The position numbers were made by a program, and so were the translations under genes. The notes under the pieces are model-generated. The model saw only the letters and a list, made by a program, of their open reading frames with translations, was not told the DNA's origin and did not search any database. Shown in pieces: positions 27,449-35,755 of a stretch of 64,000 nucleotides of DNA. The DNA is from Methylobacterium aerolatum (GTDB lineage Bacteria > Pseudomonadota > Alphaproteobacteria > Rhizobiales > Beijerinckiaceae), in assembly GCF_022179085.1 (NCBI RefSeq), contig NZ_BPQE01000013.1, positions 114,528-178,527 of the forward strand. The letters run 5' to 3'. The first letter of the stretch is position 1; each line of letters begins with the position of its first letter.

Positions 27449-27844
27449 ATGCCCTGCGCCCTCTTTCAAGCCCGCCGACCGGGCTCGTTCCTCTCCTCCC
27501 TCCTGACCGCCGGCGTTCTGATCCTCTCGAGCGCCACGCCCCCGGCCTCCGCCGCCTCCCCCGGGGTGAGTTGCCGGATCCGCTCCACACCCGGCGACGG
27601 GCTCCTGACGGTCCAGGCCGTCGCCCACTCCGACACCCCCCTCCGAGGCCGGTACGTCTTCCTTCTCGACAAGGACAGCGAAGCCGGAAGCAGCCGCAAC
27701 GTCCAATCCGGACAGTTCGCGCTGAGCGGAGGACAGGACGACGTCGTCTCGGCCGTCTCCCTGGAGAAATCGGCCGAAGGGCACGTCAAGGCCGAACTCA
27801 CCCTCGACTGGACTCAAGGACGCACATCATGCCGCTTTCCCTGA
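27449..27844 (+). CDS. csgH: CsgH-like curli assembly inhibitor/chaperone
   Basis: 131 aa. A signal sequence (to about PASA, 35) precedes a beta-sandwich-type domain: VSCRIRSTPGDGLLTVQAVAHSDTP-type strands, GRYVFLLDKDSEAGSS, SGQFALSGGQDDVVSAVSL, AELTLDWTQG. This pattern matches alphaproteobacterial CsgH, a periplasmic protein that blocks premature amyloid formation of curlins. Two cysteines frame the domain (in SCRI and TSCR). It overlaps the next gene by 16 bases. Confidence 0.8.
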   Translation: MPCALFQARRPGSFLSSLLTAGVLILSSATPPASAASPGVSCRIRSTPGDGLLTVQAVAHSDTPLRGRYVFLLDKDSEAGSSRNVQSGQFALSGGQDDVVSAVSLEKSAEGHVKAELTLDWTQGRTSCRFP

Positions 27845-28347
27845 TCCCTTCGCTCCGGGCCCTCGCCGCCGCCGCCCTCGTCGCGGCGCCCGCCCTGACC
27901 GCCGCCCCCGCCCTGGCCGAGTCGGCCTACGTGTCCCAGATGACGGCCGGCGTCGCCGTCCCGGTCCGTCTGATCGGCGGCGGCACCGCCGCCCCGACCT
28001 CGGTGGCCGCCCCCGCCGCCGTGGCCGCCTCCGGCGCCCCGCACGGCTACACCCCCGAAATGGCGGCCGCGCGCGGCATGACTTCGCAACTCGCGCAGAC
28101 CCTCCAAATCGGTTCCATGAACTCGGTCGCCCATATTCAGGTCGGCGCGGGCAACATCTCCACCGCCGCCGTCATCGGCCAGGCCAATAATCTGAGTGTG
28201 TTGCAAGCAGGCAGCAACTTGCAGTCGAATGTCGTGCTATTGGGCACTCAGGGATTGAATGTCGGCGTCATCCAGCCGCCGGGATCGATTCCCGTGAACA
28301 TGCTGATTGCTCGCCTTCCCAATGGAGGGCTGTTGATCAAGCGTTAA
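27829..28347 (+). CDS. Minor curlin-like protein (CsgB-like)
   Basis: 172-aa exported protein: signal peptide to about ALA (29), an Ala/Pro-rich spacer, then degenerate curlin units from about 90 (LQIGSMNSVAHIQVGAGN, VIGQANNLSVLQAG, LLGTQGLNVGVIQ) and a hydrophobic/basic end (LIARLPNGGLLIKR). Few units, a late start and a basic tail recall the nucleator CsgB, which anchors fibres at the surface. The assignment is by architecture and place between csgH and csgF. Confidence 0.7.
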   Translation: MPLSLIPSLRALAAAALVAAPALTAAPALAESAYVSQMTAGVAVPVRLIGGGTAAPTSVAAPAAVAASGAPHGYTPEMAAARGMTSQLAQTLQIGSMNSVAHIQVGAGNISTAAVIGQANNLSVLQAGSNLQSNVVLLGTQGLNVGVIQPPGSIPVNMLIARLPNGGLLIKR

Positions 28348-28393
28348 TTTCCAAAGCCTTAGACTGCATAGGCAGTAATAGGGGGGTGTCGAA

Positions 28394-28687
28394 ATGAGGA
28401 TGATGGTGGCCGCAGCGGTCTTCGCCGCAAGTTGCGTGTCTCTCCTCGCCCCCGCTTGCGCGACCGATCAGATCTATCGTCCGACGAGCCCGACCTTCGG
28501 CGGCAACCCGCTGAACGGCACCTTCCTGCTCTCGACCGCGCAGGCCCAGGGCTACGGCGCCAAATCCGGCCAGAACTCCCCCGATCTGTCCGGGCTCAAC
28601 CAGGCCCTGAGCAACCTCGGCAACTCGGGTTCGGTGGCGACGCCGACGATCATCATCAACGGCACCGGCATTCCGGCCAATCCGTAA
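28394..28687 (+). CDS. csgF: Curli assembly factor CsgF
   Basis: 97 aa. Signal peptide to about ACA (23), then the hallmark CsgF start IYRPTSPTFGGNPLNGTFLLSTAQAQ split as YRPTSPTFGGNPLNG and TFLLSTAQAQ, and a variable Asn/Ser-rich C-terminus. CsgF plugs into the CsgG pore and couples secretion to nucleation. Ends 48 bases before csgG; same operon. Confidence 0.9.
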   Translation: MRMMVAAAVFAASCVSLLAPACATDQIYRPTSPTFGGNPLNGTFLLSTAQAQGYGAKSGQNSPDLSGLNQALSNLGNSGSVATPTIIINGTGIPANP

Positions 28688-28735
28688 GATCGTCTGTCAC
28701 CGCAGAATCAAAAAAGTCTAGCCGGGGCCTGCATC

Positions 28736-29665
28736 ATGTCGAATTTCGCGAAGCGAGCCATCGCCGTCGTGGCGTTGGCGCAATCGCTCGGCGCGTGTGT
28801 GGCGCTGACCGGCAGCGCGAGCGATCCCCTCACGCAGCCCGCCACCCTCGTTCAGCCGACGCAGACCGGAATCATCCTCGACAAGCTGCCGGCTCCGGTG
28901 CAGCCCCTCGACGTCGCCGTCTACACGTTCCCCGACCTGACCGGCCAGAACAAGCCGAACGACAACTTCGCCGAATTCTCGCGGGCGACGACCCAGGGCG
29001 GCGCGGCGATCCTCACCGACGTGCTGGTGAAAGCCGGCGGCGGGCGCTGGTTCAACGTGGTCGAGCGGAACGAACTCGCCTCGCTCCTGCAGGAGCGGCA
29101 GATCATCCAGAACACCCGCACGGCGATCGAGGGGACCAAGGCCAAGGGCCTTCCGCCCCTGCGCTTCGCGGGCATCGCCCTCCAGGGCGGCATCATCGGC
29201 TACGATTCGAACGAGACGACCGGCGGCGTGGGCGCCAACTATCTCGGGATCGGCGGCAACGTCTCGTACCGGCAGGACATCGTCACCGTCGCGCTACGCG
29301 CGGTCAGCGTGCAGACGGGCCGCGTCCTCGCGTCCGTCACCACCACGAAGACGATCTACTCCGTCCTCGTGAACGGCACGGTCTTCCGCTTCGCGGCGGT
29401 GGACCAGTTGCTCCAGGCCGAGGCCGGCTTCACGAAGAACTCCCCGACGACCCTGGCCGTACGCGAGGGCATCCAGCTCGCGGTCTACTCGCTGATCTTC
29501 GAGGGCGTGCGCAACAACCTCTGGAAGTTCCGGGACGTGGAGGCCGGCGCCTCGTTCCTCCGGGCGCTGGACGAACGGCGCAAGGCGGTCGATTTCACGA
29601 TCGCCCCCGCCGCCGATGCTCCGGCGGCGGTGGTGCCCGTGGAAGGCATCGTCGCGAAGGGCTGA
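28736..29665 (+). CDS. csgG: Curli secretion channel CsgG
   Basis: 309-aa outer-membrane lipoprotein pore. Lipobox SLGAC with Cys21; then the CsgG core: VAVYTFPDLTGQNKPND, FNVVERNELASLLQERQII, GGIIGYDSNETTGGVGANYLGIGGN, YRQDIVTVALRAVSVQTGRVLASVTTTKTI (in part), VREGIQLAVYSLI. The C-terminus is extended by an Ala/Pro tail. CsgE, the periplasmic adaptor, and CsgD are not in the window. Confidence 0.92.
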   Translation: MSNFAKRAIAVVALAQSLGACVALTGSASDPLTQPATLVQPTQTGIILDKLPAPVQPLDVAVYTFPDLTGQNKPNDNFAEFSRATTQGGAAILTDVLVKAGGGRWFNVVERNELASLLQERQIIQNTRTAIEGTKAKGLPPLRFAGIALQGGIIGYDSNETTGGVGANYLGIGGNVSYRQDIVTVALRAVSVQTGRVLASVTTTKTIYSVLVNGTVFRFAAVDQLLQAEAGFTKNSPTTLAVREGIQLAVYSLIFEGVRNNLWKFRDVEAGASFLRALDERRKAVDFTIAPAADAPAAVVPVEGIVAKG

Positions 29666-29709
29666 CCGCCCCCCGCGCCCGGCGGGCGAGCCCCGGGGAT
29701 CGGCGCGCC

Positions 29710-30003
29710 TCAGCGCGTGATCGGCCGGGCTTGCTGGGTCGCCGTGTAGCAGGACGGCGAGGAGGCGTTCTGCTCGTTGCAGGTGATCGGCGCGCTGGGT
29801 CCCCGCACGGGCGCATTCTTGGCCTCGGTCTCGGGAACCGGGCGCGCCGGGGCCATCGCCCGGGCGGGCGCCTGGGTGATGCGCGCCTCGGAGCCCTGAT
29901 CGAGGGGCGGCACGCTGCCCGCGCCCCGCGATCGATGCCGCTCCGTCGCCGTGACCGAGGTCGCGACGAGAAGGCTGAGAACACACAGGCAGGCACGGAT
30001 CAT
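29710..30003 (-). CDS. Small exported protein, unknown
   Basis: 97 aa from ATG 30003 with GGAG 6 bases upstream. Signal peptide MIRACLCVLSLLVATSVTA, then a disordered Pro/Ala-rich chain with two cysteines near the C-terminus (CNEQNASSPSC). No family recognised. The signal peptide starts MIRAC exactly like the divergent curlin-like gene at the other end of the curli locus, so the two may share an origin or be adapted together. Confidence 0.6.
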   Translation of the reverse strand: MIRACLCVLSLLVATSVTATERHRSRGAGSVPPLDQGSEARITQAPARAMAPARPVPETEAKNAPVRGPSAPITCNEQNASSPSCYTATQQARPITR

Positions 30004-30189
30004 CGGGGACTCCGAAAGGCTCTCCAAAAAATTAATCCGATGAAGCACGGAAGCAAGCAGGGTTTAAGCGTTTCTCGACCTGCCCCTTGCTATTCGATCG
30101 TCAGTCACGGCGCCCCGTATTCGCGCCGATCGACAGTGTTCATCGCGGCTTCCATCCGCCGGGCGATGATCGGAAGGACCGGGTCTGCC

Positions 30190-31050
30190 ATGCTCTCAGC
30201 GCTGCGCCGCCGCTCGTGGATCGGAATCGCGTCGGCTCTCCTGGCCCTGGCGGGCGCGGCCGGCGCTTCGGCGGGCGAGGAGACCGGGGTGCAGACCGCC
30301 CAATTCGGTCCGGAGGCCCGGTTGCCGCTGATGGCGGGCGTCGCCCCATGGCCCATGCCGCAGGCCACCCCGGCGAAGCCCGCGCGGGATGTCAGCGAGG
30401 TGAAGCGCCTCGCCCGCGCCGCCGCCACGGCGCATGCCGTCCCGGTGGAGTACTTCCTGCGCCTCATCAACCAGGAGAGCAGCTTCAACGAACGCGCGGT
30501 GAGCCGCGCCGGCGCCATGGGCATCGCCCAATTCATGCCGGGCACCGCGGCCATGCGCGGCCTGAAGAACCCCTTCGACCCCGCCGAGGCGCTGCCGAAA
30601 TCGGCGGCCTTCCTGAGCGAGCTCGCCCGGCAGTTCGGCAATGTCGGCCTGGCGGCGGCGGCCTACAATTGCGGCTCGACCTGTGTGGCGAACTGGCTCG
30701 CCGGCCGGGGGCGCATGCCCCTGGAGACGCGGGGCTACGTGCTGGCGATCACGGGGCGTACCGTCCAGGATTGGGCGCCCGCCGAGGTCCGCCTGCGCGA
30801 GGCATCCCTGGGCCGGGATCTGCTGGTCCGCGACACCTCCCGCCGGGCGAGCGCATACCGCGCCAGCAACTGGGAGCTCGATCTCCTCCGATCCTTGACC
30901 GCGCCCGCATCAACGGCGACGCCCACCCGGACCGGCGTGCTGATGGCCGACAGCCGCCCCCCGCGCGGCACGGGCCGCCGCAGAGCCGTGTCACGGGCGT
31001 CCCTGGAGAGTGCCCTGTGCAGTTCCTGCGTGATTCAGGCGACCTACTAA
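30190..31050 (+). CDS. Lytic transglycosylase (SLT domain)
   Basis: 286 aa. N-terminal signal/anchor (to about ASA, 28), then a lysozyme-like SLT domain from about 68: catalytic Glu96 in NQESSFNERAVSRAGAMG, GIAQFMPGTAAMRG, NPFDPAEAL, LAAAYNCGS. It cleaves peptidoglycan glycan strands in the periplasm. ATG 30190 is chosen; an in-frame ATG at 30166 exists. Its position after the curli genes could reflect a need to open the wall for the CsgG complex, but it may simply be a neighbour. Confidence 0.87.
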   Translation: MLSALRRRSWIGIASALLALAGAAGASAGEETGVQTAQFGPEARLPLMAGVAPWPMPQATPAKPARDVSEVKRLARAAATAHAVPVEYFLRLINQESSFNERAVSRAGAMGIAQFMPGTAAMRGLKNPFDPAEALPKSAAFLSELARQFGNVGLAAAAYNCGSTCVANWLAGRGRMPLETRGYVLAITGRTVQDWAPAEVRLREASLGRDLLVRDTSRRASAYRASNWELDLLRSLTAPASTATPTRTGVLMADSRPPRGTGRRRAVSRASLESALCSSCVIQATY

Positions 31051-31491
31051 CCGCCCATCGCGCCGCCGACCCTGAACGGCGGCAAGCCTGACTGCTCGTG
31101 CAGCGACGCACTCACTTCGTTCATGAGTGCCTGCACTCGCTCATTGGTCTTGCATCAATTTTTTCAGTATCGGCTGACGCCTCCAACGGGATCGATGCAC
31201 GAGGCGTGGGCGCCCCCGGTGGCCGGGCGTGTTGCCGGCGATCCGGACGAGCATCTTGGCGGCGGAGTGGACCGTCCGCGAGATGCGAGAGCGACGGGTG
31301 CCGGTTTCTCACGGTAATCGGCCGGGTTGAGGACGGAGCCCGCATCGCCCGTCGAAATCCTGTGATTCCGGTCAGACCGGGGCCGCTCACGAGCCGCTTC
31401 GGTCAAACTCGGATCGCTGCGCTCCCTCGTCCTCGCGAGCGGAGCGGGAGCAAGGACGGAACTGGGTGAGGCGATGGGGATCGTTTCGGCT
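31051..31491. other. Intergenic with one interspersed repeat copy
   Basis: Between the transglycosylase and acetyltransferase stops (convergent). Contains repeat copy C (31396-31458). No gene recognised in the rest. Confidence 0.45.
31396..31458 (-). repeat. Short interspersed hairpin repeat, copy C
   Basis: The core CGTCCTCGCGAGCGGAGCG (31428-31446) is identical to copy B at 58764-58782. The left end CTTCGGTCAAACTCGGATC is the reverse complement of the GATCCG-GTTCGACCGAA end of copies A and B, so this copy is reversed. GCTCCC and GGGAGC form a stem around CTCGCGAG. Confidence 0.65.
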
Positions 31492-32001
31492 CTAGTTCAA
31501 ATCATGAGCCATCAGTGTCGATCCATCCTCGTGTCCGCTCACCGTGAAGCCCACGGACCGGTACAGCTTGGACGCGCCGATGTTCTCGTCTTTCACGACG
31601 AGGTGGACTTCCCTCAACCCTGCGTCGCGCGCGGCGGACAGGATCGCTTCCACCGCTTGACGGGCATGACCGAGGCCGCGCGCGGACATCTCACCGACGA
31701 GGATCCGGCCGATTTCGGCGCGGCCCGCCTGCCAATCTACATCGTAGAGGCCGATCGTCCCGAGCGGCGCACCATCGGGACCTTCGATGACCCAATTGAA
31801 GTCCGTTCCGCTCTGTTGCGCCTGTTCCAACCAACGCAGGTGACCTTCGGCGGTGAAGACGTGCTTGGTGAGGAACCACCGCGCGATCTCCGGCTCGTTC
31901 CGCCACCGGACGACGGCCTGCGTATGGCGCGCCTCCATGGGAACGAGCGTCCCGCGCAGCAAAGGGCGAGGCTGCCGGAGCACGGAAGAGTTTGGTTGCA
32001 C
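31492..32001 (-). CDS. GNAT N-acetyltransferase (PseH-like)
   Basis: 169 aa from a GTG at 32001, which has GGAG 7 bases upstream; the open frame above it is low-complexity and overlaps the glycosyltransferase. The GNAT fold is clear: RWRNEPEIARWFLT, GTIGLYDVDWQAGRAEIGRILVGEM, ARGLGHARQAVEAIL for CoA binding, and KDENIGASKLYRSVGF. The pattern resembles PseH-type acetyltransferases that acetylate 4-amino sugars. With a sugar aminotransferase downstream in the island, an amino-sugar substrate is plausible. Confidence 0.8.
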   Translation of the reverse strand: MQPNSSVLRQPRPLLRGTLVPMEARHTQAVVRWRNEPEIARWFLTKHVFTAEGHLRWLEQAQQSGTDFNWVIEGPDGAPLGTIGLYDVDWQAGRAEIGRILVGEMSARGLGHARQAVEAILSAARDAGLREVHLVVKDENIGASKLYRSVGFTVSGHEDGSTLMAHDLN

Positions 32002-32114
32002 GGGTGAACTCCAGTCCTCGATCGGTCGCCGCCGCGGTGAAGGAACGCCGGCCGACCGGAGATACCACTCGGATGATACCGAGAGGAGATCACTGCGCCA
32101 CGACGTTCCGCGCG

Positions 32115-34499
32115 TCACCGCAACACGCAAGTCATCGGACTGCGCCCAAGATGTTGACCCGATGACGCAAACTTTACACTGACTTCATGGGCGTTCTCGT
32201 CCCGGAAAATATCCGGGACTTTCACCCAGAAAGCGTATCTGCCGTCACCATAACCGGCACGTTGGAGGTCTATCCGAAACAGATTTGCAGAAAAAGATCC
32301 GACACAGTAGCCGTCGATCTCAAGAAGAAGCTCGCATTGGTCATGCTGATCGGTCATGGCCCATCCCATGACAATGGAACCGCCCGTCACCTCGTCGAGA
32401 AATCCATTCCCGCTGCTGATACCATCCAAATTCTCCGAGCCGACGATTTCGACCGCCCGGTTGAGCTGGCAATAGCCATGTTCACCCGGCCTGAAATCGG
32501 ACTGTGGCTGTTCGCGCCGATCGCCCATCAAGGCTCTGCAGCGCGATGCATACCGGTGGGCATCCAGAACCGGCAGACCTTGTAAGTAGCTGTCGAGAAT
32601 ACGCCGCTGCTCATCGTCGGTAAACCGCGTCTCGCACGTCCTGCGGAGACGCGCGAGCATTGCGGCCCGGTAGACCGGGTCCTGCAACCGGATCAGCGCC
32701 TCCCGCCACGCCTCAGGCGTATCGCTCACCTTCTCGACACCGTCTTCGACATCGAACATGCGATAGGCCTGTTCGTCCGCGACGACCGGCACGGCGCCGA
32801 GGTAGAGCGATATCAGTATCGCACTCTCGCACTTGTAATCGATATTGGTCGACCTCCCGGCCGGATGCACAACCACGTGGGGCCGCTTGCGCGCCCACAG
32901 CTTGAGGAACCGAAAAAAGGACGATGTCTCGGGGATGGTAATATGCTCGACGGAACGCGATCCGAGGGAACTGTTGACGTCCCTCGTGAACAATTGGACC
33001 TGCCCGGGAAGGTCGCGAATGACCGGAAGAATGTTGTGGACCAGGTTCTGCATGCGAAAAAGGCCGCCGAAGGTCGCAATTCGATAAGCGGCTTCGTTCT
33101 CGCCCAAGGGGCCGGCCGCGCTGCATTTCTGAAGCTGCGACTGCAAGAATATTGGGCCGATCACGTCGAGTCTTGGATGCAATTTTTCCCTCAAAAAATA
33201 CTCGCGTAATTTTTCCGATGACAAAATTACCCCTGAAAACGATCTCAGCTCGTTCCTTAGCCGAGAGACGTTATATTCGGCCCATACCCGATTGGTCTTG
33301 GCGAGCTCTGGAAAATTATCGTCCGCAAAATACACATGAGGTATTTTTAGATTGCGGCACTGCTTTATTATTCTTTGCTGGTGCGGCGTCATGATCTCGC
33401 GAGCGAAGACGACGAGATCAGATTTCGCCAGGACGGGATCCGTCAGGTATATCGACTGCTCTGGATCGACATGATTGATGAAATCGAGAGGGCTGCCTGG
33501 ATCGCCGATCCAATCGAGGGCGACACTTGCCGTGAGCGATCCAACGACAGCGACAGTTCGGCGCGGAGCGCTTTCGTATTCTGCGGCATTCTCCGTCTTA
33601 CGGAGCCCATGCGCAGGAAACCAGGACTTAGTCGAGAAGAATTCCTTCAGTTCTTCGATGTGATGCCGGAGCGGGTATGAAGCATCCGCGGGCGTGTAAA
33701 GGACATCACGCTCCAGGAACGCGCTTGGCACGAGTTGCTTGTTCCGGTCGATGCCCATGAACTCATTGATGACTTCATACTGCATGGGGTAGGTATTACC
33801 GAGGCTATCTGAGCGACTTGCGCCATACTCTCGGCCGACCAATAGAGGGATGGCCTCGAAATTGAAGCGACGCCGCAATCTCCGCCAGAGGTCGAAATCG
33901 CACAGGCGTGCCAACACGATATGCGGATCGTAGAGGCCGACGCTCTCGATGGCCTCCCGCGAGACCAGTACCGCACCGTTCGCGAGAAAGTTGTGATGGA
34001 AGAGATTGTCGTGGGGGAAACGAGCATCGCCGAGGGTGATGTCGTTTTCCTCACTGATCATCTTTCCTTCACCGTGAACGAAGCACGAGCCCTTCGCCCG
34101 CATGATCGCGTGAAGCGACGCCAATCCGTCCGGCTCGAAAACAAAGTCGTCAAAGCCGAAACCGATGATCTGGCCCGTCGATCTCAAGTAACCTTCAAAC
34201 TCGGAAATCGCCGGCAAGCCCATGTTGACCTGATGCCGGATGCACGAGATGCGGCCGTCCGCCTGCATTGCACTGGCGATCGTCTCGGCCGTCCCATCCG
34301 TCGAGGCATCATCGATGACAATGATTTCGATCGCCGCAAGAGGTTGAGCGAGGATGCTACGCAGCGCCCTTTGGAAGAGGCCATCGCGATTTCTACGAAA
34401 TGTGGGAAGCAGAACGGTCAGTTCCGCTTCGTACGTCCCGTAGGCCCGACCCGGCATCCAGATCGGCCGACACACTTCGATAATATCTTTGACTTTCAT
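32115..34499 (-). CDS. Multi-domain glycosyltransferase (GT2 + GT4/CgeB-like)
   Basis: 794 aa. N-terminal GT2 domain (about 25-260): TVLLPTFRRNRDGLFQRALRS-type start, IDDASTDGTAETI, FGFDDFVFEPDG, LCDFDLWRRLR. A second glycosyltransferase region (about 310-650) has a Rossmann-like VAVVGSLTAS, HVYFADDNFPEL, HPRLDVIG and a donor-site PVVADEQAYRMF, resembling CgeB/GT4 proteins. The last about 110 residues (GGSIVMGWAMTD, IDGYCVGSFSANLFRIDLQR) are a domain often appended to bacterial glycosyltransferases. Cytosolic; likely adds two sugars to a surface polysaccharide or glycoprotein. Lower GC than the rest of the window. Confidence 0.82.
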   Translation of the reverse strand: MKVKDIIEVCRPIWMPGRAYGTYEAELTVLLPTFRRNRDGLFQRALRSILAQPLAAIEIIVIDDASTDGTAETIASAMQADGRISCIRHQVNMGLPAISEFEGYLRSTGQIIGFGFDDFVFEPDGLASLHAIMRAKGSCFVHGEGKMISEENDITLGDARFPHDNLFHHNFLANGAVLVSREAIESVGLYDPHIVLARLCDFDLWRRLRRRFNFEAIPLLVGREYGASRSDSLGNTYPMQYEVINEFMGIDRNKQLVPSAFLERDVLYTPADASYPLRHHIEELKEFFSTKSWFPAHGLRKTENAAEYESAPRRTVAVVGSLTASVALDWIGDPGSPLDFINHVDPEQSIYLTDPVLAKSDLVVFAREIMTPHQQRIIKQCRNLKIPHVYFADDNFPELAKTNRVWAEYNVSRLRNELRSFSGVILSSEKLREYFLREKLHPRLDVIGPIFLQSQLQKCSAAGPLGENEAAYRIATFGGLFRMQNLVHNILPVIRDLPGQVQLFTRDVNSSLGSRSVEHITIPETSSFFRFLKLWARKRPHVVVHPAGRSTNIDYKCESAILISLYLGAVPVVADEQAYRMFDVEDGVEKVSDTPEAWREALIRLQDPVYRAAMLARLRRTCETRFTDDEQRRILDSYLQGLPVLDAHRYASRCRALMGDRREQPQSDFRPGEHGYCQLNRAVEIVGSENLDGISSGNGFLDEVTGGSIVMGWAMTDQHDQCELLLEIDGYCVGSFSANLFRIDLQRAGYGDGRYAFWVKVPDIFRDENAHEVSVKFASSGQHLGRSPMTCVLR

Positions 34500-34600
34500 C
34501 GCTCTGATGCTCGATGTTGACCGAGAGGTGCCGGATCGGGCGCGATGCGCCTTGACGAGCGGTCGCGCCTGCCTGAGATGCCGTTCGCCCTTGAGAAATG

Positions 34601-35755
34601 CTAGTAATGTAAGCTACGGCTGAGAATATTTGTTAATGCTTCACCGATACGCTCGACGTCGGCACGCGTCATCCGAAGATGGAGCGGCAGAGATATCACC
34701 TCATTCGAGAACGCGCGCGCCTGAGGACACGGCAGAACATTGTGTGAGTACATTGTGAACTCAGTATTGTCCCTGTAATGGACACCCGGGAAGATGCCGG
34801 CGTTATTCAGAGCCAGAAGCACTTCATCGCGATTTTTGACCCGGATTTGATAGAGATGGCGGGACGACTCGCACCCTTCCGCGATCGGAACCCGCTTGAG
34901 TTGGCGAATGTTTTTCAGCATCTCATCATACCAAATACAGATTTGGCGACGATACGCATTATCGATATCCAGGTACTTCAACTGGACGAGGCCAATCGCC
35001 GCGAGAATCGAATTTCCATGAAATTTGAAACCAAGCTCCGGAACGTCATAATACCATTTGTAAGATCCGGACGACAGGGTACGGGAGAACGTATCCTTAT
35101 CGATACCGAGCCAAGACTGCTGCCGTGCGAGGCGATCCAACTCCTCATCACGGAAGCAAAGCATCCCTGAATCGGCCGTCGCGAGATTCTTCACCGCCTG
35201 GAAGGAATACACGACGGCATCCGCCTCGGCCCCGGGTATCCGCCCTTCGAGACGGGTGCCGGCCATGTGCGCCGCATCGAGAATGAGGCAAATATTGTTG
35301 CGGCGGCAAATCTCCTCGACCTTGCGGAACTGACCGGTATTGCCACCCAGCCCGACGAACATGACAGCCCGCGTCTTGGGACCGATCCGCTCTTCAATGC
35401 TGGCGGGATCGAGACATCCGGTCTCGTCGACATCGGCAAAGGCTATGGACAGATTCTCATATAATATTGCGTGGTTGGTCGACACAAATGTAAGGGGCGT
35501 GCTGATCACTTCATCGCCGTCGGCCCAACCGTGTTTCTTCTTCAGCAATCTTATAGCAAGGTGAAGCCCCGCACTCGCTGAGTTCAGATAATGAGCATGG
35601 GGCAACCCAGTGTAATTTTTCCAAGCGTTCTCGAAATCAATTGTCTTAAAACCCAGGCCGGTCCACCCCACTTCGAGGCATTGGCGTATTTCCGCTAGGC
35701 ACTCATCTATCCGGTACGTGGGCGCGAACAATTGTATATTATTATTTTCCTTCAT
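34601..35755 (-). CDS. DegT/DnrJ/EryC1/StrS sugar aminotransferase
   Basis: 384-aa PLP enzyme that aminates a nucleotide-linked keto-sugar. Visible: LNSASAGLHLAIRLL, DEVISTPLTFVSTNHAI, ILDAAHMAG (Asp160), the PLP lysine in SFQAVKNLATADSG (Lys189), and GFKFHGNSILAAIGLVQLKYL. Same strand as, and upstream of, the glycosyltransferase and acetyltransferase, which together would make and transfer an N-acetylated amino sugar. AT-rich codon choice (Asn/Lys-rich start MKENNN) marks the island as probably acquired. Confidence 0.88.
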   Translation of the reverse strand: MKENNNIQLFAPTYRIDECLAEIRQCLEVGWTGLGFKTIDFENAWKNYTGLPHAHYLNSASAGLHLAIRLLKKKHGWADGDEVISTPLTFVSTNHAILYENLSIAFADVDETGCLDPASIEERIGPKTRAVMFVGLGGNTGQFRKVEEICRRNNICLILDAAHMAGTRLEGRIPGAEADAVVYSFQAVKNLATADSGMLCFRDEELDRLARQQSWLGIDKDTFSRTLSSGSYKWYYDVPELGFKFHGNSILAAIGLVQLKYLDIDNAYRRQICIWYDEMLKNIRQLKRVPIAEGCESSRHLYQIRVKNRDEVLLALNNAGIFPGVHYRDNTEFTMYSHNVLPCPQARAFSNEVISLPLHLRMTRADVERIGEALTNILSRSLHY

